The notes under the pieces are model-generated. The model did no database searches and had not been told where the DNA came from. It saw nothing but the letters and a program-made list of their open reading frames with translations. The position numbers and the translations under genes were made by a program. This document shows positions 51,873-64,000 of a DNA stretch of 64,000 nucleotides, in pieces. Position 1 is the first letter of the stretch. Each line of letters opens with the position of its first letter. The DNA comes from Leucaena leucocephala. Taxonomy: Eukaryota > Streptophyta > Magnoliopsida > Fabales > Fabaceae. The stretch is taken from NCBI GenBank assembly GCA_037074615.1, contig CM073563.1, positions 16,166,501 to 16,230,500 on the forward strand, written 5' to 3'.

Positions 51873-52799
51873 ATTTAACCCTTCTTGTGAGAGTATATAT
51901 TTTGGCAACTACATGGGGAACGACTAGATATGATTGCTGAGTCAATTCCTATAATTTCACGAATGGGAGTTCGAACATAAGAGTCTGATTAGTGAATAAT
52001 GTTGTGCATGATGCTTTTTGCATTCATGAATGTGAGAAGCTATATGATGTAGAGGGGTCTCTTCAGGAGTTTATTAGAAATGAAACTGCCTGAGAGTTTT
52101 TTGATCTCATGAATGAAGGCGATAAACCTCTTTATTTTGGGTACACAAATCATTCTAAGTTGTCATTCTTGGTAAAGTTGTATCATATCAAATGCCTGTG
52201 CAGTATGATTAAAAAGACAATGTCCATACTAGAAGATGATTTTCCTCAAGCTGAATTCCCTCTATCTTTTTATAAAACAAAGAAGATTATTAACAAACTT
52301 GGATTAAATTACAAGAAGATAGAAGCATGCATGCCCAAACAAATGTGTGATATATTGGGGAGATGATGCAGACAGGGAGATTTGTAAGTGATGTAAGACA
52401 TCTTGCTACAAGTCAGTGTGGAAGGGGAAAAGTAGAAGAAGAAACCGACCAAAATTTTAAGGTATAATTTATTTCAAAATGTTACTTATTATGTTGCTAA
52501 ACGAAATTTAATGAAGTTATCAATATATTGAATCGTGAGGTTATTTTCTTTGAAACTATAGTTGCAAAGAATGTATATGTCATAAAAAAATGGCTAAGCA
52601 CATGAGGTGGTATATGATTGAGCAAAATCTAAAGGGCAAGTTAAGACACCTACAAGATTTGGTGGCGTGAAAAGCATTTGATGTGAAATTTTTAGACTTT
52701 GCCTGTAATCCTAGAAATTCCCGTCTTGCGTTGGCAATCGATAGTTTTAAAAAGATAAAGATATTAGGTATTACTTTCCCCATATTAAATTAGGGAATA

Positions 52800-55700
52800 T
52801 GTGGCTTAGTCATGCGTTGCAAGGAATGTGAAATGCATATATGAGTTATTTGTGTTTGAGGCTATATATATGTACTCAATTAAAATTCATTAATTAATCA
52901 CACCTACTTTTATGCAAAATCATGACTAATTATTAGTAATTTTGGAATCATAATTCTTGCTGCACGTGTCTTATTTCTTCCTTCCTTTTTCTTTCCATAT
53001 TATTTTACCTTTTATCTCTTCTATCTTCTACAAATGATGCCATCATGATATATTAGAAGAATCAGAAAACAGACAGATAAAAAACATTGTGTAGGACCCC
53101 AACTTCAAATCTATGAAAATATTGCCTCCCGGTGCACTTGTACGTTTTCAATATAATCTCTCTCTGTTTTGTTTAATATGTCAAAGAAACTAGGACATCA
53201 ATTTAAACATATGTTGTGTGGTGTGAAAGACTCTTAATTTTGCCTTCAAATTAAGATGAGGAAAATCTGTGCATAGTCTTGAAGAATTTATCGGTTTATG
53301 TTATGCTTGATAATAGTTATATTCTCTATTGATTTATTGATTACTTTTTTGTTGTTTACTGTAATTTTTGAAATTTAGAATTTTCTTGTTGGTTGACTAA
53401 ATAATATACTTCACTTTAAATTTCTTGTAAATTATGCACAGACATTGTATAATTTGTCAAAAGCTGCACCATTAATGCTCGTGTGTTGGAGCTCTTAAAG
53501 ACACATTGCTATAACCCATAGAATGGAATCAGAATTACGAACAATAGAACTCACCTATATCTAATCATGGAACTCAAGCTAGCTTCGTCTTTCACCAAGG
53601 TACTTAAGAATCAGTCACGCATGACGGAAGAATCACCTCCACCAAAGCAAATGAACTCACGGACATGGCAGCTATGCTTTAGGAATCAGATCGAGAAGAA
53701 GAATGGTGGTGAAGAGTGGAATGAACGGCGGCGAGAGTGAGAACAAAAGATGACAATTATTAGCACATAAGATCTCTAAATTGACTGAAATGCCCCTTTC
53801 TGAATGTTATTCGCTACTTAAGCTTTATTAGTCAATTTTAAGTGTCAAAAAGCCTAAGATTGGGAATAAAAATATTATGCTTTATCAAAATCCACCATCA
53901 TAGAATCTCACAAAGACAAATAAATTCATAATGTACTACAAAATAGTTCGGATTATGTTTAACTGTCAAATCCATTGAGGTGTTAGATATTAAAATAACA
54001 GAACTCCATGTATGTAGTTCAAGCCTTAAGACTCCTACAATGTGGGCAACTGAGTTAAATATGGAACATATCCATACAAAACTTACAACTCATAATAGTC
54101 AACAAGTATGCTCTAGTAGCTCATGCCTTAGTCACAGACCATGCTTGAAACATGCACACTTCAATAATTTGTAGTTATCAAGAGTTCTGAGGTTCAAAAT
54201 ACGTTATTAGAGCAGTAAATGGTACATATGTGTATACTACGTTTCAAAAGTTACTGGCAACACAACAAATTAAATGGTCTCAACAATAAATAAATAAAAT
54301 AATCCTTAATTACTCTTTCAAGACGATGAAGAGCAGTTTTGAATTGGTGAACACCTCTATGATCTAGGATACAAACTATGAGCTTTCTTTTATGCATCAG
54401 ACAAATGGAGGGACAATTTTGCATCCACAAATCACCAAGATATATACATAACAAATAATTGATTGAAAATTTCAGGTTCTGAATATGAAGGAATATTCAT
54501 ATAATAATAAGCACAAAAATTAGTAAACACCCAATGCATAACTATTGGTCAATTTTGAAATATACCCAGAAAGAATGAGTCCAAAGTGACCGCACTAGAT
54601 ATAAAGAAAAGAAATACGTGAGTGTATACATGAAACTGAGGGACATCGCAAATACATATCTTATCGTCATAGAGAAAATGGTGAGCGTCTACAGATTTTT
54701 CTGAGGGCTTTCACTATATTGTTTCGTTAACCTAAACAATAAAAAAGAGAAGGGCCTCAATGTCATTTTGCAAAGTGTGGACACTTGTCAACTGCCTTCC
54801 TCATCCCCAAAAATCTTTGCAGCTTTATCATCACATCTGTTAATTCAACGAATTTACTTTCAAATCACGAAACTATATCGGAAAATGATTATACGATCCA
54901 AATCGGCACCGTTCATTTCAAAAAGCAAGGCCTTCATATATTGCAAGTAATCCTCTATATTGTTCAGAATAAAAACAAAAAAACAAAAACTGATTCAGAA
55001 TTTATTGTGATTCATGGAGCAACCGAGCGGATCAAGAGCAAGAAGGAGCAAAAAGGAACATAGTTAATTTTCAGAGAAAACGAAAAAAACAAGGAAGAAA
55101 AAATGTAGCAGAAGGAAACGCACAAAGAAATGACGAGACATTTTAGAGTGGCTAGAGGGGGAGGAGCAACGGCTAGAAAGACGAGCAAAAGAGCCAGAAC
55201 GTCGATTCTGAAGGAAACCCTAATGTGTAGTAAAATTTGATATTAATTGTGCTCTCAGACTCTCCTTCTGCCCTATACCTGAGTTCAAGAGGAGAGATTC
55301 GAAAAATGAATACATCTGAGCAAATAAGTTTCGCTATTTTTAAAACACAAATTTAATCAAAGGGAAAAAATCCCCATATGAATGGATTTCACTAGTAGTG
55401 ATGATGGCAAAAAATGCTAATAAAATATATTCATATAATTTGTTGTTATTTATATAATTCAAGTTAATTATTTGAAGTGAAATCCAATTTTAAAAAATAA
55501 TATTATTTTATTGCATAAAAATAAGTCATAATTTTTATGAAATGTTCATAAAAAATTATGAAACAATTAATATTTAATTTAATTTTCTTGATGCCCAAAA
55601 TCAATAAAGAATGATTGTGTGTTTAGGACTATACTATTAGACTTATATCATTTAATTTTAATTTAAATAGTCAAAATTAGAAGTTTCTTATTTTTTAATT

Positions 55701-57530
55701 AAAAATCTGCTTTTTTAATTGATAATTATATGTCTATGTTTTTTATTTGAACTTGTTTCCTTTGTTACTTTCTGTTGTTGGGCTTCACAAGTCAATCAAT
55801 CATCATTAAGGCATCATTAATATTAATAGCATTTAAAACTTAGGATGTTGATTCTAGAAAGTTCTATGTTTGTCTATATGTTGGCTACATTTTGTACTTG
55901 GATTTTCATATTTGAATGAATGAATATTTGAGAATTTTATTTATCTTACATCCTCATATTCTCATGAGAATACTCCAACTGTATCAAGTGATTAATCAAC
56001 CTTGTGTCTTTATTATTGGTTATAAAAGATATGTTCTTTTAATGTCGTATACCTGTCATCCATCCAACTTTACGTGCTTATAGCTAGTTACAAGAGAATA
56101 TGTTCTCTTGGGGTTTCCTTCTAATTTGTCAAACTTGTTCTAGTGGATCCACCCTGTCCCTTACCAAATCTAACTGAGACTAACAAAGTTCAAATAGAAT
56201 GAGAGTACACAAACTCTAAACTTTAGCTCCAGAAAGCTTCAGTTGGTTCATCATTCCAAGAGATCATAAGAACATTAGTGACTCATTGCACTAGAGATTG
56301 CTCTACTGAGTTGGATTGAATCTGCCATGGTCACTAATCAGGAAGAGGTTGAGAAATGTGTTCAGAGAATGAAGGTTGGAATCAGAATCAGAGAGAGAGC
56401 AATGCTTGTTCTGAGTATTCTATATATAGTATTCTTGAATCGATCATTTAATTCCAGCTTCTATCTCTGACAGAAGTTTCAATGATATAGATTCAAGTGC
56501 TAATGTTGACGCTTCATAACAACCTTTTGGTAATCATAGATGGTCAATTTGGAGACTAAAAGTGATGTTTGCGAAGAATTAGTCTCTTCTCGTGCATCCA
56601 TTCTTCAAATTTATTTCTGGACCCAACGCACATCACTTGTTAAACGATGGAATTTTGTTTTCACTTGGGATGGAATTTTGATTCCTTTGACCAATGGAAT
56701 TGGATTCTGTTGACTTGTTTCCCATTTAGTTTGCTTTTCTTCAAGTATTGCTCAGCTTTAAGTCTTTTCCCAAAACACCCCTGCAATTAAATCAACATAA
56801 ACCTAGAACATCCTGAGTTCAACTAAAAACATCTTTTTATTTAAGAAAATCCCATTTAGAATCTGGAACACAATTAATCAAATACTAGAATTAATGCTCA
56901 GTTTATCCCACAAAGATCCCAAAATAAGATGTGAAATACTGTTAAATTAGTGAATTATCACACTCCACCCACTTCACGTTCACGTTCACGTTCGAATTCT
57001 TCTTCTGACGCACGAGAGACATATGAGATACTCCAATATTTCATATTTGGATTATACTATTTCCACTCCATATTCTTATACTATTTTGTTTCTCCTACTA
57101 ATTCTATTTCCATTAGATCTAATGTAGCGAAGCAAGGTAGTGTTATTTCTAATGTTGCAAGAGCTAATAAAGAGGAGAAACCACCTGAAATCAAAAAGAA
57201 AAGTAGATGGAGGAGGAAGAAGATCAAAAAGTAATAACTGATATGGGATGGAATGGATCAACTAGAAAACAAGTGTGACAAATTAGAATGAGACCCTAAA
57301 AGAACCTGTCTCTTATAACCTTGACCATGAAAAGTCGGATACATAATTGGGATAGGACCTTATGAGAACTTATCTCTTACAACCCTAACTATGAAGACAC
57401 CACAAGGTTGATCAATTCCTTGATACTATCGGAGTATTGGCATAAGAATATAAGGATGCAAGCAAAGCTCACATAAGAGAAATAAAATTATCCAATAACA
57501 AAGTTCTTATTCAGTTCATTATTCTCTTTT
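52800..57530. other. No gene recognised
   Basis: AT-rich region after the element-2 remnant. A stretch near 55190-55260 reads on the minus strand like a 5' leader (TTAGGGTTTCC), but no coding sequence follows. Open frames at 54785-55063 and 56950-57234 lack domain support. Confidence 0.4.
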
Positions 57531-57534
57531 ACTT

Positions 57535-57800
57535 TCAATTTTTTCTTTTATCTTCAAGCTCTCTTTTTTGTGCATCTCTCTCTTTTGATTTCTCGCTCGT
57601 GCTCAACAAGTAGGGAACCAAACTCTCAATATCTATAAAGCTGCACATCTTTGCAAAATGAGCCAACTTAGGATTAAGCCCACCTATAAAATGATTCATA
57701 GTGGCTTTTGGAGTCTCCTTCACGCCAACTCTAATAAAAGCTATTTGGAGTCTCCTTCACACCAGCTCTAATAAAAGCTAACTCCATCTCTTGAAACCTG
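57535..57800 (-). pseudogene. Retrotransposon gag fragment
   Basis: Minus-strand reading gives FQEMELAFIRAGVKETP then ATMNHFIGGLNPKLAHF and IDIESLV, the pattern of the gag tail of Ty3/gypsy-type elements (E..T(M)..FL.GLN). A 37-bp tandem duplication of AGCTTTTATTAGAG.TGG repeats the AFIRAGVKETP coding part (about 57720-57790) and shifts the frame. It stops right at the CACTA terminus at 57810, so element 3 probably landed in it. Confidence 0.5.
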
Positions 57801-57809
57801 CAGCAGTTA

Positions 57810-58330
57810 CACTAAAATCGCTGTAAATTGTCACTTTGTAGCGGTCAACATGTTAACCGCTATAAAATTGCAATTGTTTGACCATGAACAGTGCCATTGG
57901 AGTCATTTATAGCGGTTTAACCTCTACAAATATGGATGCAAGCTCGTGCCATATGTCAAGAACACATTTGTAGCGGTTAAAACCACTACTAATTTTTGCG
58001 CCACCACCCGTGAATATTTTATAGCAGTTAAAACTACTGCAACTATTCAAGCGGATTAGTCAGAGGATTTTGTAACAGTTATTAATGACTGCAAACTTGC
58101 CCAGGGATGAAATTTCTTGACTTTGTAACAGTTTACAAAGTACCCATGAGAAAAGTGACCTTTCCGATTTGTTGTTGCGTTATTTTATAGCGGTTATAAT
58201 CGCTACAAATTGACATGATGAGCAATGTTTAGACACGTGTTAGCGACCGTTGATATTTATAGATGTTTCTCTTTAACAAACCTCTACAAATGGTACAACT
58301 GCTACAAAAAAAGTGCATTCAGCAACCTAT
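57810..58330. repeat. Subterminal repeats of element 3
   Basis: Repeated TAGCGGTTAAAACC / GGTTATAATCGCTAC-type motifs in both orientations, about one every 40-60 bp, as in CACTA subterminal regions where the TNPA protein binds. Confidence 0.75.
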
Positions 58331-58734
58331 AAATATCCCCTCCTTAATTTCAAAGATTTGTTGTTTGAATATAGCGAAGCTTTGTCAAATTGTGATCAAA
58401 ACTTTGTTTGACGCAAATACTGACATTTTAGTTTACTTTTGATGTACGTTTAGTTTACTTTTGTGGTATGGATAGAAATTTTATTGACGTAGTTTATTTA
58501 TTTAAAAAGGGTAATTATTTATTAATTTAGTTATATTTTGTTTATTTACAAATACTTCTTTTACGTTATTTAACTATTTAGATGGTTAGGTGGATTAAGA
58601 ATACTTTTTTAACTAGGAATATTTTTAATGTTAGACTTTATATTTATTGATTAGTTATATGGATTAGTAAAATTTTTAATTCAGATTTATTTAATACTTT
58701 TTCATATTTTTATTTTAAATAAGATAAGTCGTCG

Positions 58735-60660
58735 ACATGGTAAGGAGCCGATGGATGAGTCGTACAGACCTAGGCTTAGCCAAAGTGCTACTGGGCTGGT
58801 GGTAAGGATTTTGACTTGGACATCGGCATAGAAGATTATGAGACTGAGTAGCTCAATGAGACAATCATGTTGTCTCTGTTTGAGAGACAAGCTCCTCATA
58901 CTGGAGAGTATTCCTGCCAACATTATATAGGCGATGGATCAAGCGGGGGAAGAAATGATGATGGGGTTGCCTAAGAGGGGAAGAGGGGATAGCTGGTGGC
59001 TAATTAAATGACTGGCCCCGTGCGAAATACCATAAACGGGGCAGTTAATATAAGTCATAAGTAAGCATTTTTTACAATTTATAATTTTAATTTAATATAA
59101 GTTTAAGTAATATAATTATTTTAAAATTACACCTTTTCTGAAATTATACTTTGTAGATGATAAGGGGATCAGGTCAACTAGTAGGATGATAGCTATAGAC
59201 ATCTCAATGATGACAAGGGCCATGTGATAGTTCCGGTCAATCGTATAGACCCAACAAGGGGTTAGCTATACAACAAATACCTACAGTTGCTTGCAAAGGA
59301 ATAAACTCGTTTCCTTATCAACAAGACCACCTGGCAGGTGATGGATGAACCAATTAAGGATAGAACGTGGGAACTAATAAAGGTAATTAAATTTAATACC
59401 ATTGTTATTTAAGTATGAATATTTTGTCAACAATTAGCATTTAATTTACTTAATTGTAGACTAAGTTTGTGGTGAAAGACTGTATATGGGGGAACACTAT
59501 GAAGAAGCTGGGGGAGTGCTAGAAGACTGCGAGGTTGGCCCTATTTCATTGAGCAAGTGGTGAAGGGACACTGAGTGAGAAGGAGATAGCAAATGATGTG
59601 CCTGATGATGTCCCTGAGCAGGATTGGAAGAGTTCGTCATATCGCGGTTTACACTCTAGGCTATGGTATGAATTTAATTAATTAAATTTATAATTAATAT
59701 TTAATTCTTTGCCTACTTGGCTGACCACATATGTTACTTCATTTCAGGTAGTTTCACATAGAAGCACTGTAAGCATTCGTCACTAGGCCATGAGGCATAG
59801 GGCTGCTTGAGACCCTTTTTAGTTGCTTACGATGAGTTGTAAGTAAATAAATTAAACTATTGATAAACTAATTCAATATTTACATATTTAATTGTAATTA
59901 ACTTTCAGGAGAGGAGGATCATGGAAAACCCAGGATATGCACCTATTATAGGTGAGATGTTACTCGAGTTGTATAGGCCCCAAGATAGGACTCCTGCATC
60001 GGAAGGGGTAGAAGAAGTTGTATTATGTATTTAATTAAACTAATTTAGTGTTTTTATAAATAATTAATAGTTTTTAATGTGTTTAAATTTTTCCAATTGT
60101 GTTTACAGGCGCGGATGTCTTAGATCGATACAAACATGTAAGAGTCTCAAGGGTCTACCTTAGATCCCACCTTATCACTTATGAAGGCTCGTGGCTAACT
60201 TCAGCACCCCGAGAAGATCATGGGACTTGGTCTCAATCCCACACTATCGACATTAAGGGCATCATCGGCTGCTCTCGGCCTGTCTCATTGCATATCGTCA
60301 TATCAGTCACAAGCTACAGTGGCCCATACGAGCTTAGGACTCTAGCAATAAAGCCAACTATCTGTGGGCAAGTTGCAAGATGAGTTTAGACGTGAGATAT
60401 AGGAGCAGGTGTATACAATGCATAGCCATATGCATAGCTAGATGTAGAACCAAATGGATGCCTTCTTAAGGGGCTGTAATGACACAAATTCCAGGTGTCA
60501 TAACTCCGTCGTTACCTACTATTCCTATCCTAGAAATAGTCATACCAGTCCTATTGCAACTAGCACCTCCCCCACCAATTCCACAATAGCTATCATTTCC
60601 CAATCTCAACGAGGATGTGCAAGATTATACACAACATCCTTAGGTGGATTTGTTTATTTT
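58735..60660 (+). pseudogene. CACTA TNPA-like gene remnant (element 3)
   Basis: Blocks in order include DKGHVIVPVNRID (about 59206-59245), KTTWQVMDEPIKDRTW (about 59323-59370), DCIWGNTMKKLGE (about 59479-59518), SEKEIANDVPDDVPEQDW (about 59575-59628) and MRHRAA near 59790. The exon-like blocks are divided by AT-rich spacers that look like introns. Several in-frame stops show decay. It resembles 47440-48930 block for block. Confidence 0.6.
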
Positions 60661-60779
60661 TTAATAAAAATATTATTACGTATATACTTTGAATATTTTA
60701 AATTTAAATATATAACTTTTATTAAATTTAAATATTTCATAAATTGTAGTTCATGTCACAAAATTTATTTCATTTAATT

Positions 60780-61370
60780 GTTTACAACCGCTATAAATTC
60801 TAAATTTCAAATTACCATTTTCCCTTCGTCCTTGTTACTTTTTCTATCAGTTAGTGACCGCTACAAAAGTTAGCTACGATTGATTTAACTGTTGTGCAAT
60901 TTTGAACCGCTACAAATTCTAAACATTTCAAATCTTCCTTTCCTTCCTTCCTGGTACCTTTTATAGTAGTTAAAAACCACTACAAATTAAAGCTTGAATT
61001 GATTTGACAGTTGTGAGTTTTTGTAGCAGTTACTAATCACTGCAAAAGTTAACATTTAAAATTCAAATCTATATCCAAACCTTTTATAGTGATTTATAGC
61101 CTCTGTAAATTCAAAGTTCAAAATTAAACTGTTACTTTTTGTAGTGGTTAATGATCGTTATAAAAGTTAGATATGATTGACTTGACCGTTCTGTGATTTT
61201 GTAGCAGTTTATGACTGCTAAAAGTTTCAAATATTTCAAATTTACTTTTCTCTTCGCCCCTGTACTTTTTGTAGTTGTTAATAACCACTGCAAATTAAAG
61301 CTTCAATTGATTTGGCCATTATGGGTTTTTGCAGCAGTTTACAACTGCTATAAATAAGTGATTGTTACAT
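60780..61370. repeat. Internal palindromic repeats between the two genes of element 3
   Basis: Multiple TTGTAGCAGTTA..CACTGCAAA and GTTAATGACCGCTACAAA units, both orientations. They match the subterminal repeats at 57810-58330 and sit just upstream of the TNP2 start. Confidence 0.75.
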
Positions 61371-61466
61371 CCCCTATATAAGGAGTGAATATTCAGCTAA
61401 GCTTTATAATAACTTCCATTATAGTTTTTACTCTCACATATTCTCCATATCAGTACTACAACAACA

Positions 61467-63470
61467 ATGGATAAGACTTGGATCAACTTGCCATGTACGA
61501 CCTCTCGATATCTAGTTGGACTCAACTCCTTCTTGGACTTTGCATTCAATAATGTGTCAATCAACGGTAAGATTCAATATCCATGCCTTATACATAATTT
61601 TAACAAGTGGCATCCAAAAAATATTGTTAGGGACCATTTGATTGTTAAGCCTTTCCTATGGAATTATATCATTTGGACTCTACATGGATAACAGCATGAT
61701 ATGCTTGCTGAGTCAACTTGGTTATATCATGAATGGGAGTTCAAGTGGATCAACCCGATATCATAAATGATATGGTACGTGATGCATTCAATATTCATGA
61801 AGTGACACTCCTGATGAAGTATATGACCTTGATATGGAGTTTACACTGCTTGAGATTTTTTTGAATTGATAAATGAAGCAGACAAGCCTCTATATCATGG
61901 GTGTACAAAGTATTTTAAATTGTTGACAAGCCTCTGGCTTTGAAACACACCCTTCCTCTTGACATATTTGTGGCATTGGTAGAGCTATGTTTTTTTTTTC
62001 AAGAAATTGTATGTGAAAGTCTTGATACTTCATGAGCTCGATCAGCTACAGGAAAACATTATTCTTACACTATGTCACTTGGAGATGATATTTCCTGTAT
62101 TCTTTTTCATTGTCATGGTTCACTTGACGGTCCACTTAGTTCGAGAAGCAAAGCTTGTTGGCTCAGTTCAATATTACTGGATGTACCCTGTTGAGAGGTA
62201 CAAGAAACTTCATCTTTGCATTTTTATTTGGTACTTGTGCTTCCATAAACACACATTGTTGTTAATTGAATGTGACAATGCATATATTTAGGAAAATTGA
62301 AAACATATGTTTGCAATAAGGAGTGGCTAAAGGGGTCAATAGTAGAAGGTTATTCTGGTGATGATGTCCTAACTTTTTGTTCAAGTACTTGATGACATGG
62401 AGAAGTCTTTTAACTACCCGTATCACGTTGATGATGATCCTTCTCATCGTACTATGTCTAGTGATATGTTCCCTCATGTTGAAAAACCCGTTGGAGGATT
62501 TGAGTTCTTCAAACTTTCTCCTACTGAGAAACTACAGGCACGCAAACATGTCCTTAAAAAATGCAGCCAAATTGAACCTTTCCTCCTATAAGTATATATA
62601 CACATATATAAATTTTAATGCACACTATTTTTATACTTGTAATTCAATTTATTCATATATAACGCTTAGATTACAAATTACACTTCATTGTATAGGGAGT
62701 ATAGAAGTCATGTTAGGTGCTAGCTATGAGTACATGGGTGAACTTCCATTAAGGTTGATAAATATTCCATTAAGAGTTTCCTGATAAATGAACAATGACA
62801 ACAGACCTTACATAACCGAATTTAAAAATCTCTCACTCGGCTTGTTGGTCCATGTGAGAAGGTATACCGTGTATAATGTTAATGATTTCAAGTTCTGTAC
62901 TGTTAAATGTGACCAGGGATTGCTGATAAAAACTATGGGGTTTACAGAATATTTGGGATGAGGAGTTATGCTAGTAGTAATGGTAGTGACATATGAGGCA
63001 TCACTTACCAGCTTTTCACAGTAACTCTCTTAAAGTGCTCTAGGGCAAATATGGCATCTTCATCGAGTCTTGTTGTTAATCACTTAGGCATCACATTTGT
63101 TAACTTTTCCAAGCTCATTCATCTAGGTGAATCTGAAGATGATGAGCCCTTTATTCTAGCCTCTGATGTGCACTAGATTTATTATGTGGAGGACAAGAAA
63201 CATAAATATTAGAATATGGTGGTTTACTTTAAGCCACAGGTTCCTTTTGATATGGGTGATGGTGACATTATTGCTTATGACAGTAAGCCCTTACGACTGA
63301 TAAATTTTGAAAATTTCTTCTCTGAAGGTGATGGCAATTTAGCCATTATTAGGTATGTGACTCTTCATCAAAATTTAAATTTTAATTCAGTTTAATATGA
63401 TTGTAAATTAAACTTAACAATATTTTATTGTCAAAAAAATCTCTTTAGGTTGGATGATGATGATGATGAA
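61467..63470 (+). pseudogene. CACTA TNP2 remnant with catalytic core deleted (element 3)
   Basis: Starts at ATG 61467 with the transposase-associated domain (DKTWINLP, GLNSFLDFAFNNVSINGKIQ, KWHP..IVRDHLIVK). It jumps near 61930 straight to a DUF4218-type block (LTLCHLEMIFP, MVHLTVHLVREAKLVG, MYPVERYKK; about 62060-62210). A DUF4216-type C-terminal block follows (GVYRIFG-like, DEPFILASDVH, about 63140-63170). Family TNP2 proteins place the transposase_21 catalytic domain between the first two blocks; here it is gone. Frame shifts and stops occur. Not active. Confidence 0.8.
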
Positions 63471-63649
63471 TGACTTTTATTAAGCTTTGAATGCTTAATG
63501 TAACATTTCTTCTTCTACAACATTAATTACAAAAGAAAATAAAATGCAAAAAAAATAATAAAAATAAACGCAAATTTGTAGTAGTTATGTAACGGCTACA
63601 AAATACGATAGAAAAAACCGCTACAAAAATAAAGTAACCATTGCAAATT

Positions 63650-64000
63650 ACATAAATTATGAGAGACAATGTATTTCACTCTTGCCTTTTACTACTCTAG
63701 CTTGCCTCCTATAATATTCTTGATTGAAACCAACAAAGATCAAGAGACAATGTTAGTATTTGGCGATCTTCACAATCAGAAATTGTAAGAGCTAGAAATT
63801 ATGAGAGATAGAAAAGGAATATGTGATGAATAAAGAATAATAGGGAAAATGTCAAAATGAAGGAAAAGTGGAAAAAAGGTGAAAGGGAAAAAGGGAAAGA
63901 AAAAGTGGAAAGGAAAATGTATGCACCGGAAAAGAAAGGGAAAAAATGGAAATAAAATATTTAGGATAGATGCTACTTTGATAGTACTTTAGGAAAGTAA
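63650..64000. other. Purine-rich flanking sequence
   Basis: After the CACTA remnant, the last ~200 bases are strongly A/G-rich (GGAAAA/GGGAAA units). No gene. Confidence 0.5.

Larger units (their letters stand above)
49695..52795 (+). pseudogene. CACTA TNP2 remnant split by a solo LTR (element 2)
   Basis: Two parts, 49695-49869 and 51873-52795. The first has the transposase-associated domain, with its FLDFAF..N-like block decayed and KWHS..V-like block near 49828. The second resumes with HEWEFE near 51959, then KPLYFGYTNHSKLSFLVKLY (about 52127-52186) and LGLNYKKIEACMP (52298-52336). A further block with LRHLQDLVA and FACNPRNSRLALAID lies near 52636-52745. The CPND, palm-like core and C-terminus are absent. 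Comparison with 61467-61760 shows exactly where the LTR broke it. Confidence 0.75.
57810..63640 (+). mobile_element. Degenerate CACTA/En-Spm element (element 3)
   Basis: Left end reads CACTAAAATCGCTGTAAATT at 57810. Order inside: palindromic repeats, TNPA-like gene, more repeats, TNP2 remnant, short repeats near 63580-63640. The right end is not intact: no TAGTG was found where expected, and the last GTAACGGCTACAAA motif is near 63590. About 5.8 kb in length, probably non-autonomous. Its true right boundary is uncertain by tens of bases. Confidence 0.7.

Noticed and set aside
54660..54730. snoRNA-like segment with TCTGA motif
   Set aside because: Boxes C and D are not both convincing and no terminal stem is seen.
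55190..55330. Possible promoter/5' leader on the minus strand with TTAGGGTTTCC
   Set aside because: No coding exon with family signature follows; only a short 24-codon frame.
1..64000. CRISPR arrays, bacterial operons, organellar inserts
   Set aside because: Repeats are irregular or tandem without spacers; genes are intron-rich plant genes.

Overview
The window is AT-rich nuclear DNA from a flowering plant, probably a eudicot. The evidence is spliced genes with GT-AG introns, a plastid-type alpha-amylase with CBM45 domains, a two-AP2-domain WRINKLED-type transcription factor with the family's 9-nt micro-exon, a DUF1664 membrane/coiled-coil protein, and many plant-type transposons (CACTA/En-Spm, LTR, MITE-like). 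The species cannot be told from the sequence. I saw no bacterial, organellar or viral genes.

Layout. 1-1569 is the downstream part of a ~2 kb LTR. 1570-5680 is a scrambled CACTA element (element 1) with remnants of both transposon genes. 7.2-11.15 kb holds repeats of another CACTA-like family with a possible right end at 11143. 12.9-13.4 kb is a fold-back element with long terminal inverted repeats. 15253-24072 (+) is an intact 13-exon AMY3-type alpha-amylase gene, predicted at 938 aa. 24.1-30.9 kb is gene-poor AT-rich DNA. 30969-34779 (+) is an intact 9-exon AP2 gene, predicted at 380 aa, with a 526-bp non-autonomous CACTA insertion in intron 2. 38184-42624 (-) is a 12-exon DUF1664 gene, predicted at 322 aa. 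43293-43973 is a small spliced gene fragment with a premature stop, possibly captured by a transposon. 47.4-52.8 kb is a second decayed CACTA element whose TNP2 gene is split by a solo LTR (49870-51872, 5-bp target duplication). 57.5-57.8 kb holds a gag fragment abutting a third CACTA element (57810 to about 63640), which carries a TNPA-like gene and a TNP2 gene lacking its catalytic core.

How the genes relate. The three intact genes do not form a pathway. The amylase acts on starch in the plastid, the AP2 protein probably controls fatty-acid or cuticle-lipid genes, and the DUF1664 protein has no established reaction. The flanks are a nest of decayed transposons. The best leads are the captured spliced gene fragment, the intronic CACTA derivative with its 3-bp target duplication, the 27-bp x 4 coding repeat in the amylase linker, and the repeat-gene-repeat-gene design shared by the CACTA elements. 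I found no clear case of a wholly new biological system. Exon coordinates come from reading splice sites, frame phase and family similarity by eye; UTRs are not defined.
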